Of a stretch of DNA of 64,000 bases, positions 42,383 to 51,115 are shown piece after piece. The stretch covers positions 310,001-374,000 of the forward strand of contig CBDDHT010000003.1 in assembly GCA_965228615.1 (NCBI GenBank). Reading direction: 5' to 3'. The position numbers were made by a program, and so were the translations under genes. The stretch comes from CBDDHT01 sp965228615 (GTDB lineage Bacteria; Pseudomonadota; Alphaproteobacteria; Rhizobiales; Methyloligellaceae). Within the stretch, counting starts at the first letter, position 1, and each line of letters starts with the position of its first letter. The notes beneath the pieces are model-generated. The model did not search any database. It saw only the letters and a program-made list of their open reading frames with translations, and was not told the origin of the DNA.

Positions 42383-44592
42383 TGAGTGAGCAAGCAGCGG
42401 CACATCTGGCGCCCGAGATCATCGCCGAACATGGTTTGTCAGGCGAGGAATATGATCGCCTGCTCTCGATCCTCGGCAGAGAGCCAAGCCTGACGGAACT
42501 CGGCATTTTTTCGGTCATGTGGTCGGAGCACTGCTCCTACAAATCGTCACGCGTCTGGCTGAAAACCTTGCCGACGACCGGACCCCAGGTCATTCAGGGA
42601 CCGGGCGAAAATGCCGGCGTCGTCGATCTCGGCGATGGCCATGCGGCCGTCTTCAAGATGGAGAGTCACAATCACCCCTCTTTCATCGAGCCTTATCAAG
42701 GTGCAGCGACAGGCGTTGGCGGCATCATGCGCGATGTCTTCACCATGGGTGCGCGGCCCGTGGCCAATCTGAATGCCCTGCGCTTCGGCAGTCCGGACCA
42801 TGCCAAAACACGGCATCTCGTGTCAGGCGTCGTTGCCGGTATCGGCGGATATGGCAACTGCATCGGCGTGCCGACAGTTGGCGGCGAGGTCAATTTCGAC
42901 AAGGGCTACAACAACAATATTCTCGTCAATGCCATGTGCGTCGGCCTCGCACCTGCCGACCGCATTTTCTATGCGGCGGCGAAAGGTGCCGGTCACCCAG
43001 TCGTCTATGTGGGGTCGAAGACCGGACGTGACGGCATACACGGTGCGACCATGGCTTCGGCCGAATTCAGTGATGATGCGGACGAGAAACGCCCAACGGT
43101 GCAGGTCGGCGATCCGTTTACCGAAAAGCTGCTGCTTGAGGCCTGTCTCGAACTTATGGCGACCGACAGCATTATTGCCATTCAGGATATGGGCGCTGCC
43201 GGCCTCACTTCATCGTCAATCGAAATGGCGGACAAGGGCGGCGTCGGGATCGAACTCAATCTCGACATGGTCCCTTGCCGCGAAGAAGCGATGACGGCCT
43301 ATGAAATGATGCTGTCCGAAAGCCAGGAGCGGATGCTCATGGTGCTGAAACCGGGCGCTGAGGATGGCGCCCGGGCGATTTTCGAGAAATGGGGTCTCGA
43401 CTTCGCCATCGTCGGACAAACCACGGAGACTGGCCGGATCATTGTCACCCACAATGGCGAAATCGAAGCAGACCTCCCCGTGCGCACGCTTGCCGATTCA
43501 GCACCCGAATATAAACGCCCCTACACCCTGCGCGAACCCCCGGCCCAATTGGCAGCATCCGACGTCCCGGCTCCGAACAGTCTCATGGACACACTCAAGC
43601 AGATGATCGGATCGCCGCACCTGTGTTCACGCCGGTGGGTGTGGGAGCAATATGATCACATGGTCATGGGCGACACAGTACAGCGGCCGGGCGGCGACGC
43701 TGCGGTCGTCCGTGTCCACGGCACGACCAAGGGCCTTGCCGCGACAGCAGACGTCACGCCGCGCTATGTGGCCGCCGACCCTCACGAGGGCGGCAAACAG
43801 GCAGTCGCCGAAGCCTGGCGTAATCTCACGGCCGTCGGCGCCAAACCCATCGCCATCACAAACTGCCTCAATTTCGGCAATCCCGAGCGACCCGAGATCA
43901 TGGGAGAGTTCGTCGGCGCTGTTCAAGGCATGGGCGAAGCGGCCAACGCACTGGATTTCCCGGTCGTCTCCGGCAATGTGTCGCTCTATAACGAAACCAA
44001 CGGCACGGCTATACCACCGACCCCGGCGATCGGCGGCGTTGGATTGATCGACGACATCGCGGATATGGCCGACTCTGCGCTAAAAAACGAAGGTGAGCAC
44101 CTTGTCTTAATTGGGGCCGAAGCCGGCCATCTCGGGCAGAGCCTCTATATGGACATTGTACTCGATCGGCGAGAAGGCGCGCCCCCGCATGTCGATTTGG
44201 ATGTCGAACGCCGCACCGGCGACTTCGTGCGCGAGGCGATCCGCAACAAGCGCGTTGGTGCCGTGCATGACGTGTCCGATGGCGGCCTGCTTATTGCCGT
44301 TGCTGAAATGGCATTGTCGGGAGGCATTGGCTGCTCGCTGGAAGCGGGGCCCGACACCCTGCCGGCTCACGCAGCATGGTTTGGCGAGGATCAGGCCCGC
44401 TATGTCGTCACCGTATCCGACGAGGTGTGCGACACCCTTCTGCGCGATGCAGCCGATGCGGGCATTCCAGCGCGCAGAATTGGCCGAACCGGCGGCAACA
44501 GCCTTTCAGTCGCTGGCGAAGAATCTGTTGCGCTAGAAGCACTTCAGACCCTACAACAAGTTTGGTTGCCGAACTATATGGGGATTGGTTAG
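42382..44592 (+). CDS. purL: Phosphoribosylformylglycinamidine synthase subunit PurL
   Basis: A 736-aa ATP-dependent subunit of FGAM synthase, the short form used with PurS and PurQ. WSEHCSYKSSR near residue 49, FKMESHNHPSFIEPYQGAATGVGG near residue 90, GVPTVGGEVNFD near residue 165, QDMGAAGLTSSSIEMA near residue 265 and VHDVSDGGLLIAVAEMA near residue 630 are PurM-superfamily signatures repeated in its two halves. It starts at the ATG overlapping purQ's stop and is followed by bolA after 29 bp. Confidence 0.97.
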   Translation: MSEQAAAHLAPEIIAEHGLSGEEYDRLLSILGREPSLTELGIFSVMWSEHCSYKSSRVWLKTLPTTGPQVIQGPGENAGVVDLGDGHAAVFKMESHNHPSFIEPYQGAATGVGGIMRDVFTMGARPVANLNALRFGSPDHAKTRHLVSGVVAGIGGYGNCIGVPTVGGEVNFDKGYNNNILVNAMCVGLAPADRIFYAAAKGAGHPVVYVGSKTGRDGIHGATMASAEFSDDADEKRPTVQVGDPFTEKLLLEACLELMATDSIIAIQDMGAAGLTSSSIEMADKGGVGIELNLDMVPCREEAMTAYEMMLSESQERMLMVLKPGAEDGARAIFEKWGLDFAIVGQTTETGRIIVTHNGEIEADLPVRTLADSAPEYKRPYTLREPPAQLAASDVPAPNSLMDTLKQMIGSPHLCSRRWVWEQYDHMVMGDTVQRPGGDAAVVRVHGTTKGLAATADVTPRYVAADPHEGGKQAVAEAWRNLTAVGAKPIAITNCLNFGNPERPEIMGEFVGAVQGMGEAANALDFPVVSGNVSLYNETNGTAIPPTPAIGGVGLIDDIADMADSALKNEGEHLVLIGAEAGHLGQSLYMDIVLDRREGAPPHVDLDVERRTGDFVREAIRNKRVGAVHDVSDGGLLIAVAEMALSGGIGCSLEAGPDTLPAHAAWFGEDQARYVVTVSDEVCDTLLRDAADAGIPARRIGRTGGNSLSVAGEESVALEALQTLQQVWLPNYMGIG

Positions 44593-44621
44593 TATCCCAT
44601 TCGATAAAGGAGGCTGGTGCC

Positions 44622-44861
44622 ATGCCGATGGACGCAAACGAGATTGAGCGGCTCATCAAAACCGCATTGCCGGACGCTGACGTCACAATCAGGGACCTGG
44701 CGGGCGATGGCGACCACTATGCCGCCACCATCGTATCGGAGGCGTTTCGCGACAAGACGCGGGTCCAGCAACACCAGCTGGTTTACGAAGCGCTCCAGGG
44801 CAATATGGGCGGCGCATTGCACGCGCTGGCACTGCAGACGTCCGCACCCGAATCATCTTGA
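44622..44861 (+). CDS. BolA/IbaG family protein
   Basis: A 79-aa BolA-fold protein with a strong AAAGGAGG before the ATG. EIERLIKTALPDADVTIRDLAGDGDHYAATIVSEAFRDKTRVQQHQLVYEAL contains the conserved variable loop and the invariant C-terminal His region (RVQQHQLVY). Family members pair with a monothiol CGFS glutaredoxin to handle [2Fe-2S] clusters; here the partner gene follows 14 bp later. This pairing supports a role in Fe-S maturation or iron sensing. Confidence 0.94.
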   Translation: MPMDANEIERLIKTALPDADVTIRDLAGDGDHYAATIVSEAFRDKTRVQQHQLVYEALQGNMGGALHALALQTSAPESS

Positions 44862-44875
44862 AGGACATCGAAGAC

Positions 44876-45226
44876 ATGAGCGAACAACAAATCAACGATT
44901 GGATCCGCAAGCAGGTAAACGACAATGACGTCGTTGTCTTTATGAAAGGCAACCGTCAATTCCCGCAATGCGGATTCTCCAGCCAGGTTGTGCAGATTCT
45001 CAACTATATCGGCGTCGAGTTTACCGACATCAATGTACTGGACGATCTGAGCCTGCGCGAAGGCATCAAAACCTTCACCAACTGGCCGACCATCCCTCAG
45101 CTCTATGTGAAGGGCGAGTTTGTCGGTGGCTGCGACATTATTCGTGAAATGGCGCAGGAAGGCGAGCTCCAAGAGCTACTGACAAAGAAAGAGATTTCCT
45201 TCGCTCAGCAGCCGCAGATCGCATAG
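44876..45226 (+). CDS. grxD: Monothiol glutaredoxin, Grx4 family
   Basis: A 116-aa CGFS-type glutaredoxin that binds and transfers [2Fe-2S] clusters with glutathione. The active site is VVFMKGNRQFPQCGFSSQVVQIL near residues 22-44, with cysteine followed by GFS. NWPTIPQLYVKGEFVGGCDI near residue 66 gives the cis-Pro glutathione site. The start at 44876 is preferred over 44858. It is coupled to bolA upstream, and a strong terminator follows at 45259. Confidence 0.95.
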   Translation: MSEQQINDWIRKQVNDNDVVVFMKGNRQFPQCGFSSQVVQILNYIGVEFTDINVLDDLSLREGIKTFTNWPTIPQLYVKGEFVGGCDIIREMAQEGELQELLTKKEISFAQQPQIA

Positions 45227-45258
45227 CACGCCCGACAATTACTCGATTGCAATAAATA

Positions 45259-45287
45259 ACGCCCCGGTCCTGATCCGGGGCGTTTTT
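45259..45287. terminator. Terminator after grxD, usable from both sides
   Basis: ACGCCCCGG/CCGGGGCGT, a 9-bp perfect stem with a 7-nt loop, ends in TTTTT on the plus strand. On the minus strand it is followed by ATTTATT, so it may also stop the convergent LysR gene. Confidence 0.92.
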
Positions 45288-45301
45288 CGTTGGGCGGCGC
45301 A

Positions 45302-46225
45302 TCACGTACCGTTCTTTGATGACTTTGGGATGACGACGTCGCGAACAATGTTCATGAAGCTCTGAAGGACACGATCCTCATTCCGACTTACATGCCAGTA
45401 GGCATAGACATTCTCCGGCTCTTGCTTGAACGGAAAATCGAACACCTTCACCGGCCACTGTTTCGCAATTTGATTGGCGACCCGTGATTTGACGGTCGCA
45501 ATCATCGGCGTGCCGCAAACAAGGTGCGGCACCATCAGGCTCGACCACACAGCGATGTGACGCGGTCGTTTAAGTCCCGACCGCCGCAGCGCTTCCTCAT
45601 CCTCGAATGTCATTTGATGCTCGAAATACCGCACAACGACATGCTTGCGCTCGAGATACTGCTTGGGAGTCAGAGTTTTGCCCCCCGGCCCATTGTCCGC
45701 GCATGCCAGGCAGACGAAAACATCGTCGAACAGCGTTTCGTTAGGCGGCCGACCGACATCGAGCGCTTGACCAGCAACCAGTAGGTCAACTTCACCGTTT
45801 TCAAGACATTGTGTCGATACACCCGTCAGCGGAAGCACATCGACCCGTAGATTCGGCATGGTCTCCCCCGCTTTCTTTATGGACGGCGCAAGACAGGAGG
45901 TGACCATATAGTCCGAGGCAATGACCCGAAGCTCACGGTCCACATCGGCCGGCGCTTGATCAGGCGTCAGCCCCATGAATGCATGCGTTCGCGACAGCAA
46001 CTCCTTGAGAGGACCGATCAAGCTGCGAGCAAAGGGGGTAAGAACAAGATTGCGCCCGGAGCGAACAAGAACCGGGTCATTGAAGTGGATCCGCAATTGC
46101 GCAAGGACCGTACTCATCGCTGACTGGCTCAGATGAACGCGTTCGGCCGCCCGGCTGACACTGCACTCTGCAAGCAGCGCTTCCAAACATATCAGCTGAT
46201 TGAGATCGAAGCCGTTCAGACGCAT
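45302..46225 (-). CDS. LysR-family transcriptional regulator, NodD/NahR-like subgroup
   Basis: A 307-aa regulator. The winged helix-turn-helix covers residues 5-65: FDLNQLICLEALLAECSVSRAAERVHLSQSAMSTVLAQLRIHFNDPVLVRSG. The opening MRLNGFDLNQL and the NDPVLVRSGRNLVLTP segment resemble NodD/NahR/LinR types. The rest is the effector-binding periplasmic-binding-like fold. It is divergent from the phytanoyl-CoA dioxygenase gene (121 bp apart), the usual layout for a LysR regulator with its target, so it probably controls that gene. The inducer is unknown. Confidence 0.9.
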   Translation of the reverse strand: MRLNGFDLNQLICLEALLAECSVSRAAERVHLSQSAMSTVLAQLRIHFNDPVLVRSGRNLVLTPFARSLIGPLKELLSRTHAFMGLTPDQAPADVDRELRVIASDYMVTSCLAPSIKKAGETMPNLRVDVLPLTGVSTQCLENGEVDLLVAGQALDVGRPPNETLFDDVFVCLACADNGPGGKTLTPKQYLERKHVVVRYFEHQMTFEDEEALRRSGLKRPRHIAVWSSLMVPHLVCGTPMIATVKSRVANQIAKQWPVKVFDFPFKQEPENVYAYWHVSRNEDRVLQSFMNIVRDVVIPKSSKNGT

Positions 46226-46346
46226 TCTATTACATCCATGAAATCGATTTTATCTCCCTTGTAATATCAATTTTACAGGATAGCAAAATTGGCCAATATT
46301 GACCCTCCGCGGCATACGCAAACAGATGCTTCTGCAGGAGGAACGA
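46226..46346. promoter_or_regulatory. Divergent promoter region with palindromes between lysR and phyH
   Basis: An AT-rich segment in a GC-rich genome with perfect palindromes AAATCGATTT (46241-46250), ATTGGCCAAT (46288-46297) and CAATATTG (46294-46301), and GTAA...TTAC at 46261-46276. LysR proteins bind partly palindromic T-N11-A-type sites in such intergenic regions, so these are candidate operators. GGAGG precedes the phyH start. Confidence 0.5.
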
Positions 46347-47213
46347 ATGACACTGGCCGAGTCACAGGATGCCCAGAGTTTCACCGGATCCATCGCGGCG
46401 GCGTATGATCGGGACGGCTTCGTATTTCCCATCGATATCGCAAGTCCCGACGACGCGCGATTGATCCGCAGCGATCTGGAGGCTGCGCAGGCAGAACTTG
46501 CAGACGATCCAGAAAAGCTTGCGCTGCTGCGTTCTTACCCCAACCGCCTGCTACCGTCATTTGACCGCTTGATCCGGAGAGAAAAGCTGATTGCCGCGGC
46601 ATCACAGATCTTCGGCCCCGATCTCATGGTCTGGAATGCGGGGCTCTTCATCAAGGAAGCACACTCTTCAAGCGTGGTGTCCTGGCACCAGGATCTCACA
46701 TATTGGGGTCTTGACGATGCTGACGAAACGACGTGCTGGGTGGCGCTCTCTCCAGCGACCGCACAGAGCGGCTGCATGAAGTTTGTGCCCGGCAGCCACA
46801 AGAAGCAACTTGTCCCTCACGTCGATACGTTCGCCGAAGACAACCTGCTGACGCGCGGTCAGGAGATCGCAGTCGAAGTCAATGAGAGCGATGCCGTCCA
46901 AGCTGAATTGATGCCGGGACAGGCTTCACTTCATCATGGCCATCTCTTCCACGCTTCCGGCCCTAACACGACCGAGGATCGACGCATTGGTTTGGCAATC
47001 CGCGTTATCAAACCTTCGATGCGGCAGCAGTCGGGTCATCCCTCGCTGGTGACGCTGATCAATGGCGAAGACCGGTATGGTCATTTCACGATTGCGGAGC
47101 CTCCAAGAGGACGCTTGGCGGAAGAGGATTTTGAAATTTGCAGGCGTGATTCTGAAATCAGGCAGCAGGTGCTCTATCGGGGAACCGGCGCGCAGAACGG
47201 CTCAAGATCTTAG
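46347..47213 (+). CDS. Phytanoyl-CoA dioxygenase family protein (Fe(II)/2-oxoglutarate)
   Basis: A 288-aa non-haem iron oxygenase. The facial triad is visible as His-x-Asp in VVSWHQDLTYWGLDD near residue 113 and the distal His in SLHHGHLFHASGPNTTEDRRIGLAIRVI near residues 195-205, with the Arg for 2-oxoglutarate (RRIGL). CMKFVPGSHKKQLVPHVD near residue 145 is also a family motif. GGAGG lies 5 bp before the ATG at 46347. Substrate could be a small molecule rather than phytanoyl-CoA; the family is broad. It is probably regulated by the divergent LysR protein. Confidence 0.9.
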   Translation: MTLAESQDAQSFTGSIAAAYDRDGFVFPIDIASPDDARLIRSDLEAAQAELADDPEKLALLRSYPNRLLPSFDRLIRREKLIAAASQIFGPDLMVWNAGLFIKEAHSSSVVSWHQDLTYWGLDDADETTCWVALSPATAQSGCMKFVPGSHKKQLVPHVDTFAEDNLLTRGQEIAVEVNESDAVQAELMPGQASLHHGHLFHASGPNTTEDRRIGLAIRVIKPSMRQQSGHPSLVTLINGEDRYGHFTIAEPPRGRLAEEDFEICRRDSEIRQQVLYRGTGAQNGSRS

Positions 47214-47267
47214 AACGGCGTACGTTCTATCAGATTCAATCGGATGCAGATTAATCTCGAAATAGAA

Positions 47268-47292
47268 ACGCCCCGGACTTTGTCCGGGGCGT
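47268..47292. terminator. Terminator hairpin between phyH and rpsD
   Basis: ACGCCCCGGAC/GTCCGGGGCGT, an 11-bp perfect stem with a 3-nt loop, is followed on the minus strand by TTTCTATTT, so it terminates rpsD. It may also serve the convergent dioxygenase gene. Confidence 0.9.
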
Positions 47293-47323
47293 AAACCGCT
47301 TGAAACGTTCGAATTCGACTTGT

Positions 47324-47941
47324 CTAGCGCGAGTAGTACTCGATCACCAGATTCGGCTCCATCTTCACCGCATAGGGCACGTCGGAAAGGACGGGCACGC
47401 GGTTCAAGCTGGCCTGCATCTTGTTGTGATCAACATCCACATAGTCCGGCACGTCGCGCTCGGGGCTCTGAGAAGCTTCCAGAACCATGTTCATTTCGCG
47501 TGACGTATCCCGGACTTCGATGAGATCGCCAACCCGGCAACGGTAACTCGGAATATTGACACGCCGGCCGTTCACAAGCACGTGACCGTGATTCACGAAC
47601 TGGCGGGCAGCGAAGACCGTGGGCACGAACTTGGCGCGATAGACCATTGCATCGAGACGCTGTTCAAGGAGCCCGATGAGATTCTCACTCGTATCGCCCT
47701 TGATCCGCTCGGCTTCGCGATAAATCGCCTTGAATTGCTTTTCGCTGATGTTTCCATAGTGCCCCTTGAGCTTCTGCTTGGCGTGAAGCTGAACACCGTA
47801 ATCCGAGAGCTTGCCGCGACGGCGTTGACCATGCTCTCCAGGACCATATTCGCGTTTGTTGAAGGGGCTCTTCGGCCGACCCCAGATGTTCTCACCCAGG
47901 CGACGGTCGATCTTATATTTGGCGCGCACGCGCTTCGTCAT
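47324..47941 (-). CDS. rpsD: 30S ribosomal protein S4
   Basis: A 205-aa primary 16S rRNA-binding protein of the small subunit. MTKRVRAKYKIDRRLGENIWG, KSPFNKREYGPGEHGQRRRGKLSDYG and GNISEKQFKAIYREAERIKGD are S4 N-terminal features. The S4 RNA-binding fold is RLDAMVYRAKFVPTVFAARQFVNHGHVLVNGRRVNIPSYRCRVGD near residues 95-140. The C-terminal Cys ligands of the zinc form are not present. It stands alone here, outside the ribosomal-protein clusters, as is usual in Alphaproteobacteria. Confidence 0.97.
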   Translation of the reverse strand: MTKRVRAKYKIDRRLGENIWGRPKSPFNKREYGPGEHGQRRRGKLSDYGVQLHAKQKLKGHYGNISEKQFKAIYREAERIKGDTSENLIGLLEQRLDAMVYRAKFVPTVFAARQFVNHGHVLVNGRRVNIPSYRCRVGDLIEVRDTSREMNMVLEASQSPERDVPDYVDVDHNKMQASLNRVPVLSDVPYAVKMEPNLVIEYYSR

Positions 47942-48158
47942 CTCTTACACTCCAATGGGTATAATGTGCTCTGTCTAATATGAAACGCGCCCTCCTCTGC
48001 CCTCGATTGAGGGCCGACAGTCGAGACCAGATATCGGAGAAACCAATAGTGGTACCAACGCGGATGCGTCATTTCACGCGAGCCCTAACGAGCCCGCGCG
48101 GTTCTTCAAACAAATTTGCAGAATTCTGTCAACGGAAGCTTGACAGCCGACCCGTGTC

Positions 48159-48749
48159 TCACGTCTTCCCATCCGATTTGACAAACGCCTCGATATTATC
48201 AATGACGCGCTGCTTCATATCCGGCGTGCAAGGGAACTTCTTCTGTTCCTTGGAAATATCCTTGAGCTTTTCCTCGACGGAGCGCTTGTCGTTATCGTCG
48301 GACTCGATGAAGGCCTTGATATAGTCCATGCGGGCTGCGAAGGCCGTGAAGTGCAGGAAATGGATGAAGAGAAGCTGCTCCTTGCTCCACTTCTTACGAC
48401 CCCGCTCCATCTTCATCAGCTTGATCTTGTTGGCTGCCTGATGATCCGGCAACTCACACATCTGTGCTTGGGCAGAGATATTGCCACGCCGAATGACGCG
48501 CCGGGCGTCTTTCTTGGGGATTTGAAATCTCTCTGGTTTGAGATCGTCCACCAGACCTGCGGTCTCAGGCTTCGCGCGATAGTGATCGAGCACGAAAATC
48601 CAGGTGAAGTTCTCCAACACGCGGATCGTACGATCGCTCGGCAGTACTTTCGGCTTCTTGTCTTGCGCAAAGCCAACTGACGACGTGCTTAAGACGGCAA
48701 GCAGTGAAACGGCGATGACGCCTACTGCGCTGAACAAAACCTTCCTCAT
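48159..48749 (-). CDS. Uncharacterised exported protein
   Basis: A 196-aa protein with a clear signal peptide (MRKVLFSAVGVIAVSLLAVLSTSS, cleavage near GFA-Q). The mature part is basic and helical, with FTWIFVLDHYRAKPETAGLVDDL near residue 45 and MERGRKKWSKEQLLFIHFLHFTAFAARMDYIKAFIE near residues 112-148. It has two cysteines, one in MCELPDHQAA and one in FPCTPDMKQ, that could form a disulfide. I do not recognise a family. The ATG at 48749 has AGGTG upstream. Confidence 0.7.
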   Translation of the reverse strand: MRKVLFSAVGVIAVSLLAVLSTSSVGFAQDKKPKVLPSDRTIRVLENFTWIFVLDHYRAKPETAGLVDDLKPERFQIPKKDARRVIRRGNISAQAQMCELPDHQAANKIKLMKMERGRKKWSKEQLLFIHFLHFTAFAARMDYIKAFIESDDNDKRSVEEKLKDISKEQKKFPCTPDMKQRVIDNIEAFVKSDGKT

Positions 48750-48824
48750 CAACGGCACCTATCTTCCCATGTCTGGTCCGTTACTACCCGGTCGGGCCAT
48801 CGACAGCCCATAAACCGGGCGGAA

Positions 48825-49634
48825 CTATGGCGAGCCCCTGCGTGTCCTGCGATCACGCGTCAAGGACGCCACAACGCCTCTCAAAGTTCGCACTTCCTGC
48901 TCCGTCAGCGCCGCACGTAGAAACATGTTGCGGATGTTGCGAACCATTACCGGCCGCTTCTCCGGCGGCCTGAGAAATCCCGACCCGTCCAACTCGCGCT
49001 CCAAATGCTCGAAAAAAGCAATGACTTCGGCGCGGCTCGCTGGACGCGTGGCCTGCATCTGTAGCCCCTCTTCCGCAGGTCCGTCAAACTCTGTCTGCCG
49101 TCCCAGACTGGCGCCGCCCTGCGCCTTTTGCCACTCATACGCAATCAGCGCGACACTCTGCGCCAGATTGAGAGAGGCGAAGGACGGATTGACCGGTGCG
49201 GTCACAATCGCATCAGCCAAAGCAATCGTGTCATTGTCGAGCCCTGCATTCTCCGGACCGAAGAAGAGACCGCACCGCTCGCCCTGCCCCGTTCGCTGGT
49301 ACATTTCGCGAATGCAGCTCTCCGGCGCCAGAACCGGTTTGATCATGTCTCTCGAACGCGCCGTCGTGGCGCCAAGATAGGTCAGTTCGCCGACCGCATC
49401 TGCGGCTGTGTCGTAAATGCGGGCGCTCTCCAAAATCCAATCGGCACCCGATGCGGCAACCTTGGCACGCTCGTTCGGCCAGCCATCGCGCGGCGCCACC
49501 AGGCGCAGGTCACCGAGGCCAAAATTGGCCATAATCCGGGCAGTTGCGCCGATATTTTCACCGAGTTGCGGACGCACGAGAATGATCGCCGGTGCGGTCG
49601 GTGCAACATTCTCAGTGGGTGGAGACGCGCTCAT
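48825..49634 (-). CDS. RNA 2'-O-methyltransferase, TrmJ/SpoU type
   Basis: A 269-aa SPOUT-class (knotted) methyltransferase. IILVRPQLGENIGATARIMANFGLGDLRLVAPRDGW near residue 20 is the TrmJ/LasT motif, and the S-adenosylmethionine knot is CGLFFGPENAGLDNDTIALADAIVTAPVNPSFASLNLAQSVALIAYEW near residues 125-170. TrmJ methylates the ribose at tRNA position 32; that role is inferred by similarity. The C-terminal helical extension matches the family (AEVIAFFEHLERELDGSGF). It is divergent from icd. Confidence 0.92.
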   Translation of the reverse strand: MSASPPTENVAPTAPAIILVRPQLGENIGATARIMANFGLGDLRLVAPRDGWPNERAKVAASGADWILESARIYDTAADAVGELTYLGATTARSRDMIKPVLAPESCIREMYQRTGQGERCGLFFGPENAGLDNDTIALADAIVTAPVNPSFASLNLAQSVALIAYEWQKAQGGASLGRQTEFDGPAEEGLQMQATRPASRAEVIAFFEHLERELDGSGFLRPPEKRPVMVRNIRNMFLRAALTEQEVRTLRGVVASLTRDRRTRRGSP

Positions 49635-49823
49635 TTGCAGGCCACCTTCATGCCTGGTCGTTCAGTGTTCAAGGATCTGCTCCATTCGTCTTCTTTGTCC
49701 CTCTCCTCTGCGGTGCTATAGGTTGCGCCGACCGCCGGGAATCGAGGATGTCGGACGTCTGACCGCCGCCTTTTTCCACGGCCCCACACACCCCGCTTCG
49801 CGCTTCTTGGAGGGCATCCCATC

Positions 49824-51038
49824 ATGGGCAAAATCAAGGTCGCAAATCCTGTCGTCGAACTCGACGGCGATGAGATGACGCGCATCATCTGGCAGTTGAT
49901 CAAAGACAAACTGATACACCCCTATATCGACGTCGATCTCGTTTACTATGATCTCGGAATGGAGCATCGCGACGCGACAGACGACCAGGTTACGATCGAT
50001 GCAGCCGAAGCCATCAAGAAACATGGGGTCGGCGTAAAGTGCGCGACCATTACTCCCGACGAGGATCGGGTCAAGGAATTCGGCCTCAAGAAAATGTGGC
50101 GTTCGCCCAACGGAACGATCCGAAATATCCTCGGCGGCGTCGTTTTTCGCGAGCCGATCGTCTGCCAGAACGTCCCCCGTCTGGTGCCTGGATGGACCCA
50201 GCCGATGGTGATCGGACGTCATGCCTTTGGCGATCAATATCGCGCTACGGACTTTCTGGTTCCGGGCAAGGGCAAGATGACCCTCAAATGGGAAGCCGCG
50301 GATGGGTCTGAGACAATCGAGCACGAAGTCTTCGATTTTCCCGATTCCGGCATTGCCATGGGCATGTACAATCTGGACGAATCGATCCGCGACTTCGCGC
50401 GTGCCTGCATGTCATTCTCTCTGGATCGTGGCTGGCCGCTGTATCTTTCGACAAAGAACACCATCCTCAAGGCCTATGACGGTCGCTTCAAGGATGTCTT
50501 CCAGGAGATTTTCGACGCCGAGTTCAAGGCCAAGTTCGACGAAGCGAACATCACCTATGAGCACCGTCTCATCGACGACATGGTCGCCGCTGCTCTCAAA
50601 TGGTCCGGCGGGTTCGTCTGGGCCTGCAAAAACTATGATGGCGATGTGCAGTCGGATACTGTGGCACAGGGCTTCGGCTCCCTCGGTCTGATGACCAGCG
50701 TGCTGGCAACGCCGGATGGGCGCACCGTCGAGGCAGAGGCCGCGCACGGCACGGTGACACGTCATTACCGCGCCCATCAACGCGGCGAAGAAACATCGAC
50801 CAACTCGACGGCGTCGATCTATGCCTGGACACGCGGACTCGCGCACCGGGCCAAACTGGATGAGAATTCGGAACTGGCCAATTTTGCATCGACGATCGAG
50901 AAGGTTGTCGTCGACACGATCGAGTCTGGATTCATGACGAAGGATCTGGCGCTCCTGGTCGGCGACGAACAGGCATGGCTCTCGACAACCGGGTTCCTGG
51001 ACAAGATCGACGAGAACCTCCAGAAGGCAATGGCCTGA
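49824..51038 (+). CDS. icd: NADP-dependent isocitrate dehydrogenase
   Basis: A 404-aa TCA-cycle enzyme of the eukaryotic-like (type II) homodimeric class used by many Alphaproteobacteria. KVANPVVELDGDEMTRIIWQLIKDKLI opens it. WRSPNGTIRNILGGVVFREPI near residue 92 carries the substrate serine and arginines. The metal-binding HRLIDDMVAAALKWSGGFVWACKNYDGDVQSDT near residues 245-277 and the NADP loop EAAHGTVTRHYRAHQRGE near residue 306 are present. GGAGG is placed 11 bases before the ATG. Directly downstream lies the tandem repeat array. Confidence 0.97.
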   Translation: MGKIKVANPVVELDGDEMTRIIWQLIKDKLIHPYIDVDLVYYDLGMEHRDATDDQVTIDAAEAIKKHGVGVKCATITPDEDRVKEFGLKKMWRSPNGTIRNILGGVVFREPIVCQNVPRLVPGWTQPMVIGRHAFGDQYRATDFLVPGKGKMTLKWEAADGSETIEHEVFDFPDSGIAMGMYNLDESIRDFARACMSFSLDRGWPLYLSTKNTILKAYDGRFKDVFQEIFDAEFKAKFDEANITYEHRLIDDMVAAALKWSGGFVWACKNYDGDVQSDTVAQGFGSLGLMTSVLATPDGRTVEAEAAHGTVTRHYRAHQRGEETSTNSTASIYAWTRGLAHRAKLDENSELANFASTIEKVVVDTIESGFMTKDLALLVGDEQAWLSTTGFLDKIDENLQKAMA

Positions 51039-51115
51039 GGGTGAATTGAGATCGGGACCACGGGGCTGCTGGATTGACGGCTGCTCCGAGGTCCTGATTG
51101 TCATCGGAGTATTTG

